Assembly: GCA_017960645.1 (NCBI GenBank)
Contig: JAGCYU010000016.1
Coordinates: 1-45,610, forward strand
From: Alphaproteobacteria bacterium
GTDB taxonomy: Bacteria; Pseudomonadota; Alphaproteobacteria; CAAHEQ01; UBA3637
Direction of reading: 5' to 3'
Length of the DNA: 45,610 bases
This document shows positions 1-6,956 of the stretch, piece by piece. Numbering within the stretch: the first letter of the stretch is position 1; each line of letters starts with the position of its first letter. The notes beneath the pieces are model-generated. The model was not told the DNA's origin, made no database searches, and saw only the letters and a program-made list of their open reading frames with translations. Position numbers and translations under genes: made by a program.

Positions 1-201
1 ACACCCTTCGTGGACAAACAGATCTGTGCCAACATGAAAGGACTTAGCTCCAGTGCCATCAAAGTCACAACAAGCATGCCTATGGATAATAATAGAGGTC
101 ATTACATCTACTTACCTGATGGTAAAATTACATTTGGGTCCAGCTGTACTCGTGCGCACGGGGCGGCAGGTTCATGTAGTCATTATGCTTTGTGTGAATA
201 A
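1..201 (+). CDS. Secreted Cys-containing protein, C-terminal fragment (partial at left edge)
   Basis: The frame is open from the first base and stops at 199-201, so only the last 66 residues are visible and the start lies outside the window. The fragment has Cys residues in the ICANMKG, SSCTR and GSCSH contexts and ends in YALCE. The gene at 8686-9147 (minus strand) ends in the same YALCE. It also shares the pattern of C-x-N-x-x-G, then TT/TS, then P-x-DN, then a hydrophobic strand before the last Cys. The two are therefore probably paralogues. From the complete copy, a secreted protein with a C-type-lectin-like disulphide-bonded fold is possible, but this is a guess. No function can be assigned. 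The next gene is a convergent tRNA-Pro. Confidence 0.6.
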   Translation, partial: TPFVDKQICANMKGLSSSAIKVTTSMPMDNNRGHYIYLPDGKITFGSSCTRAHGAAGSCSHYALCE

Positions 202-255
202 ATAAAAAAATTACAGCAGTTTACTTTTGGAATTATCATACATATTTTGTAGGTT

Positions 256-332
256 TGGTCGGAGAGACGGGATTCGGACCCACGACCCCTACGTCCCGAA
301 CGTAGTGCTCTACCAGGCTGAGCTACTCTCCG
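256..332 (-). tRNA. tRNA-Pro (anticodon CGG), CCA encoded
   Basis: On the minus strand the sequence folds as a complete cloverleaf. The acceptor stem is CGGAGAG/CTCTCCG, the D-arm contains AGCTCAGCCTGGTAGAGC, and the anticodon stem is CTACG/CGTAG around loop TTCGGGA. The T-arm is GTGGG TCCGAAT CCCGT (last pair imperfect), followed by discriminator A and an encoded CCA. The anticodon CGG reads the Pro codon CCG. A good promoter lies just upstream (342-370). Confidence 0.96.
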
Positions 333-341
333 ATTGTCCCC

Positions 342-370
342 ATTATATAAAATCTTTTAAAAAAAATCAA
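342..370 (-). promoter_or_regulatory. sigma70-like promoter of tRNA-Pro
   Basis: On the minus strand, TTGATT (365-370) is followed by a 17-nt spacer and a perfect TATAAT (342-347). The predicted start is a few bases before the tRNA 5' end at 332. Confidence 0.75.
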
Positions 371-384
371 GTCTTTTTCCATAA

Positions 385-412
385 CAAAAAGCCCTCTCAA
401 AAAGAGAGGGCT
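385..412 (-). terminator. Rho-independent terminator of the aaxC-like gene
   Basis: A perfect 9-bp stem, AGCCCTCTC/GAGAGGGCT (390-398/404-412), has a 5-nt loop. On the minus strand it is followed by a short T tract. It lies 18 nt after the permease stop codon. Confidence 0.85.
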
Positions 413-429
413 GGCATCCTTAATTGCAT

Positions 430-1884
430 TTATATCTGGATAATCCCTCGGTAAAAGGCATAAACTGCCACAAAGGATATCAAAATCAAAGCGATTGCTA
501 ACATGCGCTCTTTCCGGCTAAAGACGCAGCCAATAATGCCTTGCTCACGTTTAGCCCACACATAGACGGGCAAGCCAAGAGCTATCAACACAACCGCCAT
601 TAGCAAGTATTCTAAACCCGCCGCATAAATTAACCAAACGGCATAGGCACTTCCAATGATACCTGTCAACAATGCACTCCACCGCGAAATGCCCAGTTTA
701 GTATTAAATTCGCCGTCTTCGCAAATTTTCCACAAATACAAGCAAGACATTAAATAAGCAGGCAACACCATCACGCCTGTAATCGACAACATGGTGTTCC
801 ACGCATTATGTGAAAAATAAACCAACAACATGGCCATTTGCATCAAAGCACTCGTCACCCACAAAGACGTACACGGGGCCCCTACTTTGTTTTCAGTCTT
901 AAAGGCCTTAGGAAAATCACCTTGCTCTGCAATAGACTGTGGCATTTGAGCCGTAATCATCGTCCAACTGAGCCAGCTGGCCAATACTGCGATGATCAAT
1001 CCTATATTCATCATCCAAGCCCCCCATTTACCAACAACGGCTTGTAACACGCCTGCCGTAGATGGATTAGGAACGTTTGCCAATGTGCCTTGTGTCATAA
1101 AACCAAAGGGAATCACAGACAACAACACATAAATGGTTAAACATCCTAAAAAGCCCAAAACCGTGGCCTTACCTACATCCGATTGACTGCGGGCGCGACC
1201 GGATAGAACAACCGCACCTTCTATGCCAATAAAAGACCACAATGTCACCAGCATTGTATTTTTAATCTGGGTCCCTATATTGCCTAATTTAGCATGGTGC
1301 AACTTGCCCCAAAAATCAAAATCAAACTTGTCTATATTGAAAACAAACGCCATAATAATAATGAATAAAATCAATGGAATAATCTTAGCAATTGTAGCGA
1401 TTAAGTTGATTTGAGTAGCCTGTTTGACCCCACGCAAAACCAAATAATTAAAAAACCAAATCAAAATTGACCCACCAATGATGCTGGCTAAATTATTACC
1501 ACCGGTAAAAACCCCCGGATAAAAATAATTCAACGCATCCATCGTAATGACAGCATAGCCTACGTTCCCAAAGATCTGGCATAACCAATAACTCCAACCT
1601 ATGTTAAAGCCCATATACGGGCCAAAACCGGACCGAGCATACATATAAATACCCGCAGTTAAATCTGGTTTAACATCTGATAAAATTCGAAATGTATTTG
1701 CTATAAAATAAATACCCAAACCCGTTATCAACCAAGCCAAAATCACAGCGCCTACAGAAGCAGATTGTGCCATGTTTTGGGGCAAAGAAAAGATGCCCCC
1801 TCCAATCATTGAGCTGATAACGATACCAGCCAAACCGACAACACCCAATGTTCCTGCTATTTTTTTTGTTTGCTTGCGTTTCAT
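430..1884 (-). CDS. aaxC: Arginine/agmatine (or arginine/ornithine) antiporter, APC superfamily, AaxC/ArcD-like
   Basis: This 484-residue polytopic inner-membrane protein has about 12 hydrophobic segments. The APC substrate-binding motif GGGIFSLP sits at residues 28-35. The helix reading LWSFIGIEGAVVLSGRA is near residue 215, where this family carries a conserved substrate-gating Trp. Family knowledge: such antiporters swap external arginine for internal agmatine or ornithine. The next gene upstream on the same strand encodes a pyruvoyl-dependent arginine decarboxylase, so agmatine is the likely counter-substrate, as for chlamydial AaxC, which is of nearly the same length. A clear ribosome site (GGGGAGGT) precedes the ATG. 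A terminator hairpin (1904-1940) separates the two genes, so expression needs read-through or a promoter I did not find. Ornithine exchange remains possible. Confidence 0.85.
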   Translation of the reverse strand: MKRKQTKKIAGTLGVVGLAGIVISSMIGGGIFSLPQNMAQSASVGAVILAWLITGLGIYFIANTFRILSDVKPDLTAGIYMYARSGFGPYMGFNIGWSYWLCQIFGNVGYAVITMDALNYFYPGVFTGGNNLASIIGGSILIWFFNYLVLRGVKQATQINLIATIAKIIPLILFIIIMAFVFNIDKFDFDFWGKLHHAKLGNIGTQIKNTMLVTLWSFIGIEGAVVLSGRARSQSDVGKATVLGFLGCLTIYVLLSVIPFGFMTQGTLANVPNPSTAGVLQAVVGKWGAWMMNIGLIIAVLASWLSWTMITAQMPQSIAEQGDFPKAFKTENKVGAPCTSLWVTSALMQMAMLLVYFSHNAWNTMLSITGVMVLPAYLMSCLYLWKICEDGEFNTKLGISRWSALLTGIIGSAYAVWLIYAAGLEYLLMAVVLIALGLPVYVWAKREQGIIGCVFSRKERMLAIALILISFVAVYAFYRGIIQI

Positions 1885-1903
1885 CTGAACCTCCCCGCAT
1901 ACG

Positions 1904-1940
1904 AATAAAAATCCCCTTCCCTTATTGGAAAGGGGATTTT
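1904..1940 (-). terminator. Terminator hairpin between the decarboxylase and antiporter genes
   Basis: The minus strand reads AAAATCCCCTTTCC, then loop AATAAG, then GGAAGGGGATTTTT, a near-perfect stem ending in a T run. It lies directly after the arginine decarboxylase stop. Because the antiporter follows on the same strand, the hairpin may attenuate its expression rather than end the operon. Confidence 0.8.
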
Positions 1941-1945
1941 AAGAT

Positions 1946-2545
1946 TTACTTTTTCTTTTTTTGATTTAATTCAACAACCGGCGCATATTCAAAATTCAAA
2001 AAGCCCAAAGCCGTTAAACAATAACCAAAATTTTGTGTAATATTGATATAGTTATGATAAAATTCAAAGTAACTATGTTGTTGACAGCCACGAATTTCCA
2101 ATTCATGATTCAAAGATTTTGTCAACCACATTTCACAATGAGCTTTGGCAATATCATCATCAATAAAGGTATCAAAATATTCCACATATTCTGCGGCCCA
2201 GCCGCCAATGAAACGACCTTTTTTATCCTTTCCCCAAACGATACCAACACCCGTGGCAATGGCTTTATGTTCATCAGACCTTGCACCATTTCCAGCCATA
2301 ATCACCTCTAAAACCGCACCATGTTTAAAATGGCTTGTTACTTGATCTACTGGTACAATATTGCCATACAATTCCGGTGGCAATACAGATGTGTATGGAA
2401 TGACATTGAAATCCTGAATCTTTGCTTGCAACAAAGCAGAATCATAACAAAATGTTTCAAATGGTTGTGGTGGGATACCATCATCAGCTTGCCCTGCTCC
2501 CCCCGTATGAAAGGCAAGTGTCGGATACCTAGTTCCTAATTGCAT
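1946..2545 (-). CDS. aaxB: Pyruvoyl-dependent arginine decarboxylase (AaxB type)
   Basis: The 199-residue proenzyme would self-cleave to give a pyruvoyl group and decarboxylate L-arginine to agmatine plus CO2, consuming a proton. The cleavage motif is YTSVLPPEL with Thr52-Ser53. Archaeal enzymes usually have Ser-Ser there, whereas as I recall the Chlamydia pneumoniae enzyme is cut at Thr52-Ser53, so both motif and numbering point to the chlamydial subtype. Other family features are an N-terminal [20 protein letters not shown] segment, [19 protein letters not shown] near residues 84-102, and a C-terminal FNFEYAPVV strand. The start has a strong AGGAGG site. The antiporter lies downstream and the AaxA-like porin is at 4019-5158. 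The likely role is acid resistance or arginine use. Confidence 0.92.
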   Translation of the reverse strand: MQLGTRYPTLAFHTGGAGQADDGIPPQPFETFCYDSALLQAKIQDFNVIPYTSVLPPELYGNIVPVDQVTSHFKHGAVLEVIMAGNGARSDEHKAIATGVGIVWGKDKKGRFIGGWAAEYVEYFDTFIDDDIAKAHCEMWLTKSLNHELEIRGCQQHSYFEFYHNYINITQNFGYCLTALGFLNFEYAPVVELNQKKKK

Positions 2546-2596
2546 ATTTTCCTCCTGTAATAAAGTTGTTCAGTGATTGCAATAACAATCCATCCT

Positions 2597-2625
2597 CATT
2601 TAGAAACTTTATAAACAAAAGACAA
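2597..2625 (-). promoter_or_regulatory. Probable promoter of the arginine decarboxylase gene
   Basis: On the minus strand, TTGTCT (2620-2625) is followed by 17 nt and TAAATG (2597-2602), about 50 nt upstream of the aaxB start. It fits reasonably but not perfectly. Confidence 0.45.
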
Positions 2626-2700
2626 TCTAGCCCTAAGGATAGGATGACTTTATCAATCTTAAGTTCTATTTATGATATGTTTTTTAACCAAGGAGGAAAA

Positions 2701-3042
2701 ATGAAAAAAACATTATTATTAAGCGCATTTGCAATAGCATTTATGGTTTCATATCAAGCACATGCGGCAACAGCTTCTGGCAAAGTCACTTCGGTCAATG
2801 GCAATAACATTACCGTACAAGCAGAAAATGGACAGCAAATGACTATGGCAACAACTGATCAAACAACATATCGCAAGAAAAAAATGCATAAAAAGAACAA
2901 AATGAAACGCGGAAAACGGCCTGCAGAATGGACTTATGCACCTATCGCAGAAGAAGATGATTGGGTAGAGGTCGTTTATAATCCTGCCACGGGAAATGGA
3001 ACAGTCTCAGAAGTTCAAGAAGTTGTCGTCTATGACGATTAA
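2701..3042 (+). CDS. Small secreted basic protein, DUF5666-like
   Basis: This 113-residue protein has a typical signal peptide (residues 1-22, ending YQAHA before ATASG). The start at 2701 is chosen because of the AAGGAGG site just upstream and the signal peptide; an upstream in-frame ATG has neither. The mature part begins with a beta-rich GKVTSVNGNNITVQ segment, as in proteins of the DUF5666/OB-like type. A very basic stretch (KKKMHKKNKMKRGKR, about residues 58-72) and an acidic Val-rich tail follow. It is probably periplasmic, but its function is unknown. It is transcribed away from the decarboxylase gene and ends in a strong terminator, so it is a single-gene unit between the two aax-like blocks. 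Confidence 0.75.
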   Translation: MKKTLLLSAFAIAFMVSYQAHAATASGKVTSVNGNNITVQAENGQQMTMATTDQTTYRKKKMHKKNKMKRGKRPAEWTYAPIAEEDDWVEVVYNPATGNGTVSEVQEVVVYDD

Positions 3043-3068
3043 GTTTAACAATATATTGACTTTCAAAG

Positions 3069-3098
3069 AATCCCCGTTTAATGCGGGGATTTCTTTTT
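3069..3098 (+). terminator. Rho-independent terminator after the small secreted protein gene
   Basis: The stem AATCCCCG/CGGGGATT (3069-3076/3084-3091) has a 7-nt loop and is followed by TCTTTTT. It overlaps the stop codon of the convergent gene that ends at 3078. Confidence 0.88.
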
Positions 3099-4016
3099 AT
3101 CACATATCCAATATGGAATGAAATATAAACACCCCAAAATAAATGGCACAAAAAAGTATAAAACGCGGAACAAAATTAAACTGGCCAAAATAGCAGCACT
3201 CTCATGCGGCGTATGTGGCAATAACAAAAGGATTAAGCCCTCAAAGATACCCAAACCTCCCGGGGACTGCATACACATCCCGATTGTCATAGCTAAAACA
3301 CAGGCAACAAATGACGTCACAAAATCAATATCCAGATGATACCTTAATAATATAAAAAACACAATATTCAACAACAGATTGTCCATACAACTGATAATAA
3401 CTTGCGCAATGGTGCTTTTCGGTGTCGGCGTTGCTATATGTGTTTTAAATATGCACAGCTTTTTATGAAATTTACATACACAAGAACCGTAAAAGATTAA
3501 ACATAATAACACCAATACTCCAGACAAATATAATAGGTATAAATGTATCTTTGATAATTGTAAATGTGCCGAAGGCAATAAAGCAATAGCGACGCAATAT
3601 GTCACCATAAGCCCTAAACAAAACATCACTGTTTCAAATGTAATTAACATTACAATATTCGTACGACTGAGTCCATGTTTTAAATAGAAAAAATATCTTA
3701 GAGCTCCGCCGGAAATAGAACTGTGCCCCACTGTATTTCCAATAGCAAAACCAACAGAGCTTGCCTTAAAAATTAAAGAATATGGCAATTTCTTTTTTAA
3801 ATATTTTAAAGCTAAAATATCATATCCAGATAAGACTAGGTAATCCGCACCCAAAACGATAAATACAGCACCTATAATCCACCAAGGGGTTGTCAACACC
3901 AAAGCGATTAAATGGTGAAGACCAACTTTATGCACCTCTTGTGCAATAATAAAGAGAGCAAAGGCAAAAATAGCCAAACCGACAACTTGGATAATTCTAT
4001 CAAATATATGTTTCAT
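3078..4016 (-). CDS. MprF-like flippase domain protein (LPG-synthase transmembrane family), no synthase domain
   Basis: This 312-residue protein has about eight membrane helices. The SISGGALRYFFYLKHGLS segment (about residues 99-116) and MQSPGGLGIFEG (about 250) are hallmarks of the N-terminal membrane half of MprF, known as the lysylphosphatidylglycerol synthase TM or UPF0104 family. In MprF that half flips aminoacylated lipid to the outer leaflet. The soluble aminoacyl-transferase half is absent here. The protein may flip another lipid or work with a synthase encoded elsewhere. The ATG starts two bases after the porin stop codon with only a weak ribosome site, which suggests translational coupling. 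The upstream genes encode the AaxA-like porin and EptA, so an envelope-modification role fits. Confidence 0.82.
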   Translation of the reverse strand: MKHIFDRIIQVVGLAIFAFALFIIAQEVHKVGLHHLIALVLTTPWWIIGAVFIVLGADYLVLSGYDILALKYLKKKLPYSLIFKASSVGFAIGNTVGHSSISGGALRYFFYLKHGLSRTNIVMLITFETVMFCLGLMVTYCVAIALLPSAHLQLSKIHLYLLYLSGVLVLLCLIFYGSCVCKFHKKLCIFKTHIATPTPKSTIAQVIISCMDNLLLNIVFFILLRYHLDIDFVTSFVACVLAMTIGMCMQSPGGLGIFEGLILLLLPHTPHESAAILASLILFRVLYFFVPFILGCLYFIPYWICDKKKSPH

Positions 4017-4018
4017 AC

Positions 4019-5158
4019 CTAAAACATCAAAGTTGCGCGCAAACTAACGACTGTGGCAGTATTGGATTTTTCATTAGCACCGGGATTAATATAAAATTGC
4101 ACGTCTGGCGTAATTGTCATAAAATTGGATACACCTACGGAGATATATCCTTCCAATACATTTTCCCAAGAACGTGTCCCTGCCCCATTTACAGAACGAT
4201 TTAATTTATTCATCGCTGCGGCCAATCCGATTTGATCCAAACTGTTACGATTTAACGGATTGTTATATACTGCCCCAATCACATACGATTGCTTAATGGA
4301 AGATAAACTTTTATTAGTTCCGTTAGCCCTTGCAAACAGCGCCATTTTTTTATTGATAAATTGCTGGGCATTAAAACTCCAACCTTGAGAGTGAACAGGC
4401 TGTGCACTAACAGACGGTTGATCATATAAAGTAATACTATACTCACCTGCTAACCCCATGATGGTTGGATTCCAACTGGCAGACACAAAACTGGTCCACT
4501 TGCCTTTTTGAAAATCGTCCCAACTGATTGTTTCCCCCGAAACATTATTGGCATTTTGTCCACCAACTGTAAAGCTCCAAGTATTATTGGGCGCCCATGT
4601 AATGTATCCTCCCAGGCTGGCTGTAGGATATACCGAACTAGCATTTTGAGACAGGGCAAAATTGATAAAGTTAATTTGTTGATTACTGTTATAATCCGTC
4701 CCATCAAAATTGTACATCGGGAATTGCCCTAAGGTAACAGAAATTGACTTTAACTTACCAGGCAATGTATGTGTATAACTTAACTCATCAAAGTTATTCA
4801 CATTACTTGGATAATCATTAACTGAAGAAATCACGCCTATATTATTTCCTAAAACATTGGCATTATTACCCCAGTAACGAACAGCTGTATAAGCGGCTTG
4901 CAATACACCAGAACCAAAAGTATCAGATGAAAACATATTCCATGAAGCAGATCCATAATATTGTGTTTGCCACGCCGTTACTTTACCAGATGGCGCACCA
5001 CGTTGTGGCAAAAAAGACACATCCAAAGAATAGGACAAACCCGTTTTATTTTGTAAATCTGTTTTAAATGATTGATAAGCATCCGCCCATGCATCTACAC
5101 CTGCAAACGCCGGCATTACATAAAAAGCAAAAACTCCCAATAAAAGCATCTTTTTCAT
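4019..5158 (-). CDS. aaxA: Outer-membrane porin, OprB superfamily, AaxA-like
   Basis: This 379-residue protein has a signal peptide (cleavage after residue 19, PAFA before GVDA), alternating beta-barrel strands and a C-terminal Phe (SLRATLMF), as expected for an outer-membrane barrel. Segments such as FDGTDYNSNQQINFINFALS and QSYVIGAVYNNPLNRNSLDQ match my memory of the chlamydial arginine porin AaxA better than general sugar porins. This was not checked by search. AaxA lets arginine and agmatine cross the outer membrane. AaxB- and AaxC-like genes lie 1.5-3.6 kb away. The start has a very good AGGAGG site. The gene follows eptA by 58 nt and precedes the flippase gene by 2 nt, so the three are probably one operon. 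The alternative is a carbohydrate-selective OprB porin. Confidence 0.78.
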   Translation of the reverse strand: MKKMLLLGVFAFYVMPAFAGVDAWADAYQSFKTDLQNKTGLSYSLDVSFLPQRGAPSGKVTAWQTQYYGSASWNMFSSDTFGSGVLQAAYTAVRYWGNNANVLGNNIGVISSVNDYPSNVNNFDELSYTHTLPGKLKSISVTLGQFPMYNFDGTDYNSNQQINFINFALSQNASSVYPTASLGGYITWAPNNTWSFTVGGQNANNVSGETISWDDFQKGKWTSFVSASWNPTIMGLAGEYSITLYDQPSVSAQPVHSQGWSFNAQQFINKKMALFARANGTNKSLSSIKQSYVIGAVYNNPLNRNSLDQIGLAAAMNKLNRSVNGAGTRSWENVLEGYISVGVSNFMTITPDVQFYINPGANEKSNTATVVSLRATLMF

Positions 5159-5216
5159 CGTAACCTCCTGTCATACTATGATGCTTATATAGGATGGTAA
5201 ATAAGGAAAATGTATT

Positions 5217-6809
5217 CTACTTTAGTTTAGGAAAGCACTGAGAAAAGATATCTAAATTAGCATCATACACATTTGTTGCTATTCCGAAAAGGCCTAAAAT
5301 AGAATGGAAAATATAATCTTGGGAAACTTGATGTTGAGCCATATCTTGCAAACATTTAGCATCTAAGCCTAAACTTTTGCGTGTCGCCGATGGCATCCAC
5401 ACAAAGAACGGCACTTCCTTTTGATAAGCGGGTGCAAATTCGTACTCTGCCCCATGCCCATAAAGGTTATCCTCGCCCAACGATTGCCCATGATCAGAGA
5501 TATACAGTAACACGGGATTATACTCATCTGTCAATTTTGATAAGTGTTCCATTAAATCTGCTAATAATATACTTGTATAATACAAGCTATTGTCATACGA
5601 ATTGACAACAGCTTCACGTGAACACATATCCAAATCTGCCTGTTCACAAATAGGTTGAAATTTCTGATACTGTTTTGGGGTTCGCAAATCATATCTGGGC
5701 CCATGGCTACCACGTTGATGCAATACAACAAATGTATCTTTATGAAAATCTGGTAGCATCTGATATAACTCGTTATTCAAAGAAGCATCAAAACAACTCC
5801 TGGTAGTACAAGTATATACAGTAGGCACATGACGACATACTTTATTGCAACCCAATTCATTATCCACCCAATAAACATCTATTCCCTCATGCTGTAAAAT
5901 ATCCAAAGCATTCGCTGCATATTTTGCAGACCTTTCATCATAACTTTTGCGCGAATAATGGCTGAACATACATGGAACAGAAACTCGTGTCACAGTCCCA
6001 CAAGATTGGGTATGTTTAAACGCTATTATATCATGGGCATAGGGCATCAACGGCCCGTTCGTGTCTTTTGAATAACCAGTTAAAGAAAAATTGGCATCTC
6101 TGGCCGATTCCCCTAAGACAAAAACAAATAAATTTTTTTTATGAGGTTCTGTATTTCTGTCTGTTTTTTTTACCCATTCCATTGTGTTTTCTTTATGCTT
6201 AGTTGAAAAAGTATAAATACCTAAATCTACTGCTGAAGATATATAATTCGTCGGCACCAAAAAATAACGTATATTGTAATGGCGTTTTAGATATAAACTA
6301 AGATCTGTGTGCCAAACACATCCGATAATCAACCCGCTCAAAAGCCATACAAACAACATTGCCAAACGCTGCTTTATTAACACTTTCACAGCTGGAAATT
6401 TTAAGTTAATTTTATACAATAAGAATATCGGACAACATATTAAAAACAAAAAACAAATTATAAATGATAGCCCAATCCAATCTGAAGCCTCTATAAAGTT
6501 TGTTTCAAACAAAGATGCTACTGTTGAACGGGTAATATATATATGATAGTGATAATTAAAATAAAAGGCAGTTCCTCCAAACAGGATAAATAAAGCAGCA
6601 AAGATTTTAGTCACTTTAGGCCAAAAAAACAGGGAATAAAATAAGTATAAAAAAGTAAATACTAAGAACCACATACCGATATTGTTTATTACAGGCAACG
6701 TCGGCCATACTATTTGAAAAAACGGCACATTAAAAACAATACCAACTAGCAACGAGAACCAAAGGATAAACCAATGTATGTGCATTGTTAATTTATTTTT
6801 CTTTTGCAC
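5217..6809 (-). CDS. eptA: Lipid A phosphoethanolamine transferase (EptA/MCR family)
   Basis: This 530-residue inner-membrane enzyme has five N-terminal helices and a periplasmic alkaline-phosphatase-like domain. It would transfer phosphoethanolamine from phosphatidylethanolamine to lipid A, lowering its negative charge and giving cationic peptide tolerance. The metal and nucleophile residues are visible: Glu in VLGESARD (about 234), nucleophile Thr in SCGTVTRVSVPC (about 274, flanked by a Cys pair), and Asp-His in YISDHGQSLGE (about 439-440), then LYGHGAEY. I chose GTG at 6809 because an AAGGGG site lies 5 nt upstream. The GTG at 6845 lies only about 8 nt after the expected transcript start of the promoter at 6860-6888. 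ATG at 6785 is another option. The porin and flippase genes follow in the same direction. Confidence 0.9.
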   Translation of the reverse strand: MQKKNKLTMHIHWFILWFSLLVGIVFNVPFFQIVWPTLPVINNIGMWFLVFTFLYLFYSLFFWPKVTKIFAALFILFGGTAFYFNYHYHIYITRSTVASLFETNFIEASDWIGLSFIICFLFLICCPIFLLYKINLKFPAVKVLIKQRLAMLFVWLLSGLIIGCVWHTDLSLYLKRHYNIRYFLVPTNYISSAVDLGIYTFSTKHKENTMEWVKKTDRNTEPHKKNLFVFVLGESARDANFSLTGYSKDTNGPLMPYAHDIIAFKHTQSCGTVTRVSVPCMFSHYSRKSYDERSAKYAANALDILQHEGIDVYWVDNELGCNKVCRHVPTVYTCTTRSCFDASLNNELYQMLPDFHKDTFVVLHQRGSHGPRYDLRTPKQYQKFQPICEQADLDMCSREAVVNSYDNSLYYTSILLADLMEHLSKLTDEYNPVLLYISDHGQSLGEDNLYGHGAEYEFAPAYQKEVPFFVWMPSATRKSLGLDAKCLQDMAQHQVSQDYIFHSILGLFGIATNVYDANLDIFSQCFPKLK

Positions 6810-6859
6810 TTTTTCCCCTTTTTCCCAACATACTATCTTAACCACTCTAATTGTTTGCC

Positions 6860-6888
6860 ATAATACACATCCTGAATCTAAAAGTCAA
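6860..6888 (-). promoter_or_regulatory. Promoter of the eptA-porin-flippase unit
   Basis: On the minus strand, TTGACT (6883-6888) is followed by a 17-nt spacer and TATTAT (6860-6865). It is the only strong promoter seen ahead of these three genes. Confidence 0.7.
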
Positions 6889-6899
6889 ATATTTTTTAC

Positions 6900-6928
6900 T
6901 TGTATTTGTTAAAAAAAAATGCTAGCAT
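6900..6928 (+). promoter_or_regulatory. Possible promoter of pfp
   Basis: TTGTAT (6900-6905), 17 nt and TAGCAT (6923-6928) lie just upstream of the ribosome site. It matches less well than neighbouring promoters and sits back to back with the eptA promoter. Confidence 0.4.
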
Positions 6929-6956
6929 ATGCGCTAAAGTAACCAAGGAGAACATT

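Noticed and set aside
227-454. Forward frame of 75 codons across the tRNA-Pro region, containing RRDGIRTHDPYVPN
   Set aside because: It is the translation of the strand opposite tRNA-Pro, a well-known spurious protein type; no ribosome site.
2566-2700. Upstream in-frame start for the small secreted protein
   Set aside because: It adds a non-conserved segment before a normal signal peptide; the start at 2701 has a strong ribosome site.
6810-6845. GTG at 6845 as the eptA start
   Set aside because: The promoter at 6860-6888 would start transcription about 8 nt from it, leaving no room for a ribosome site; GTG 6809 has one.
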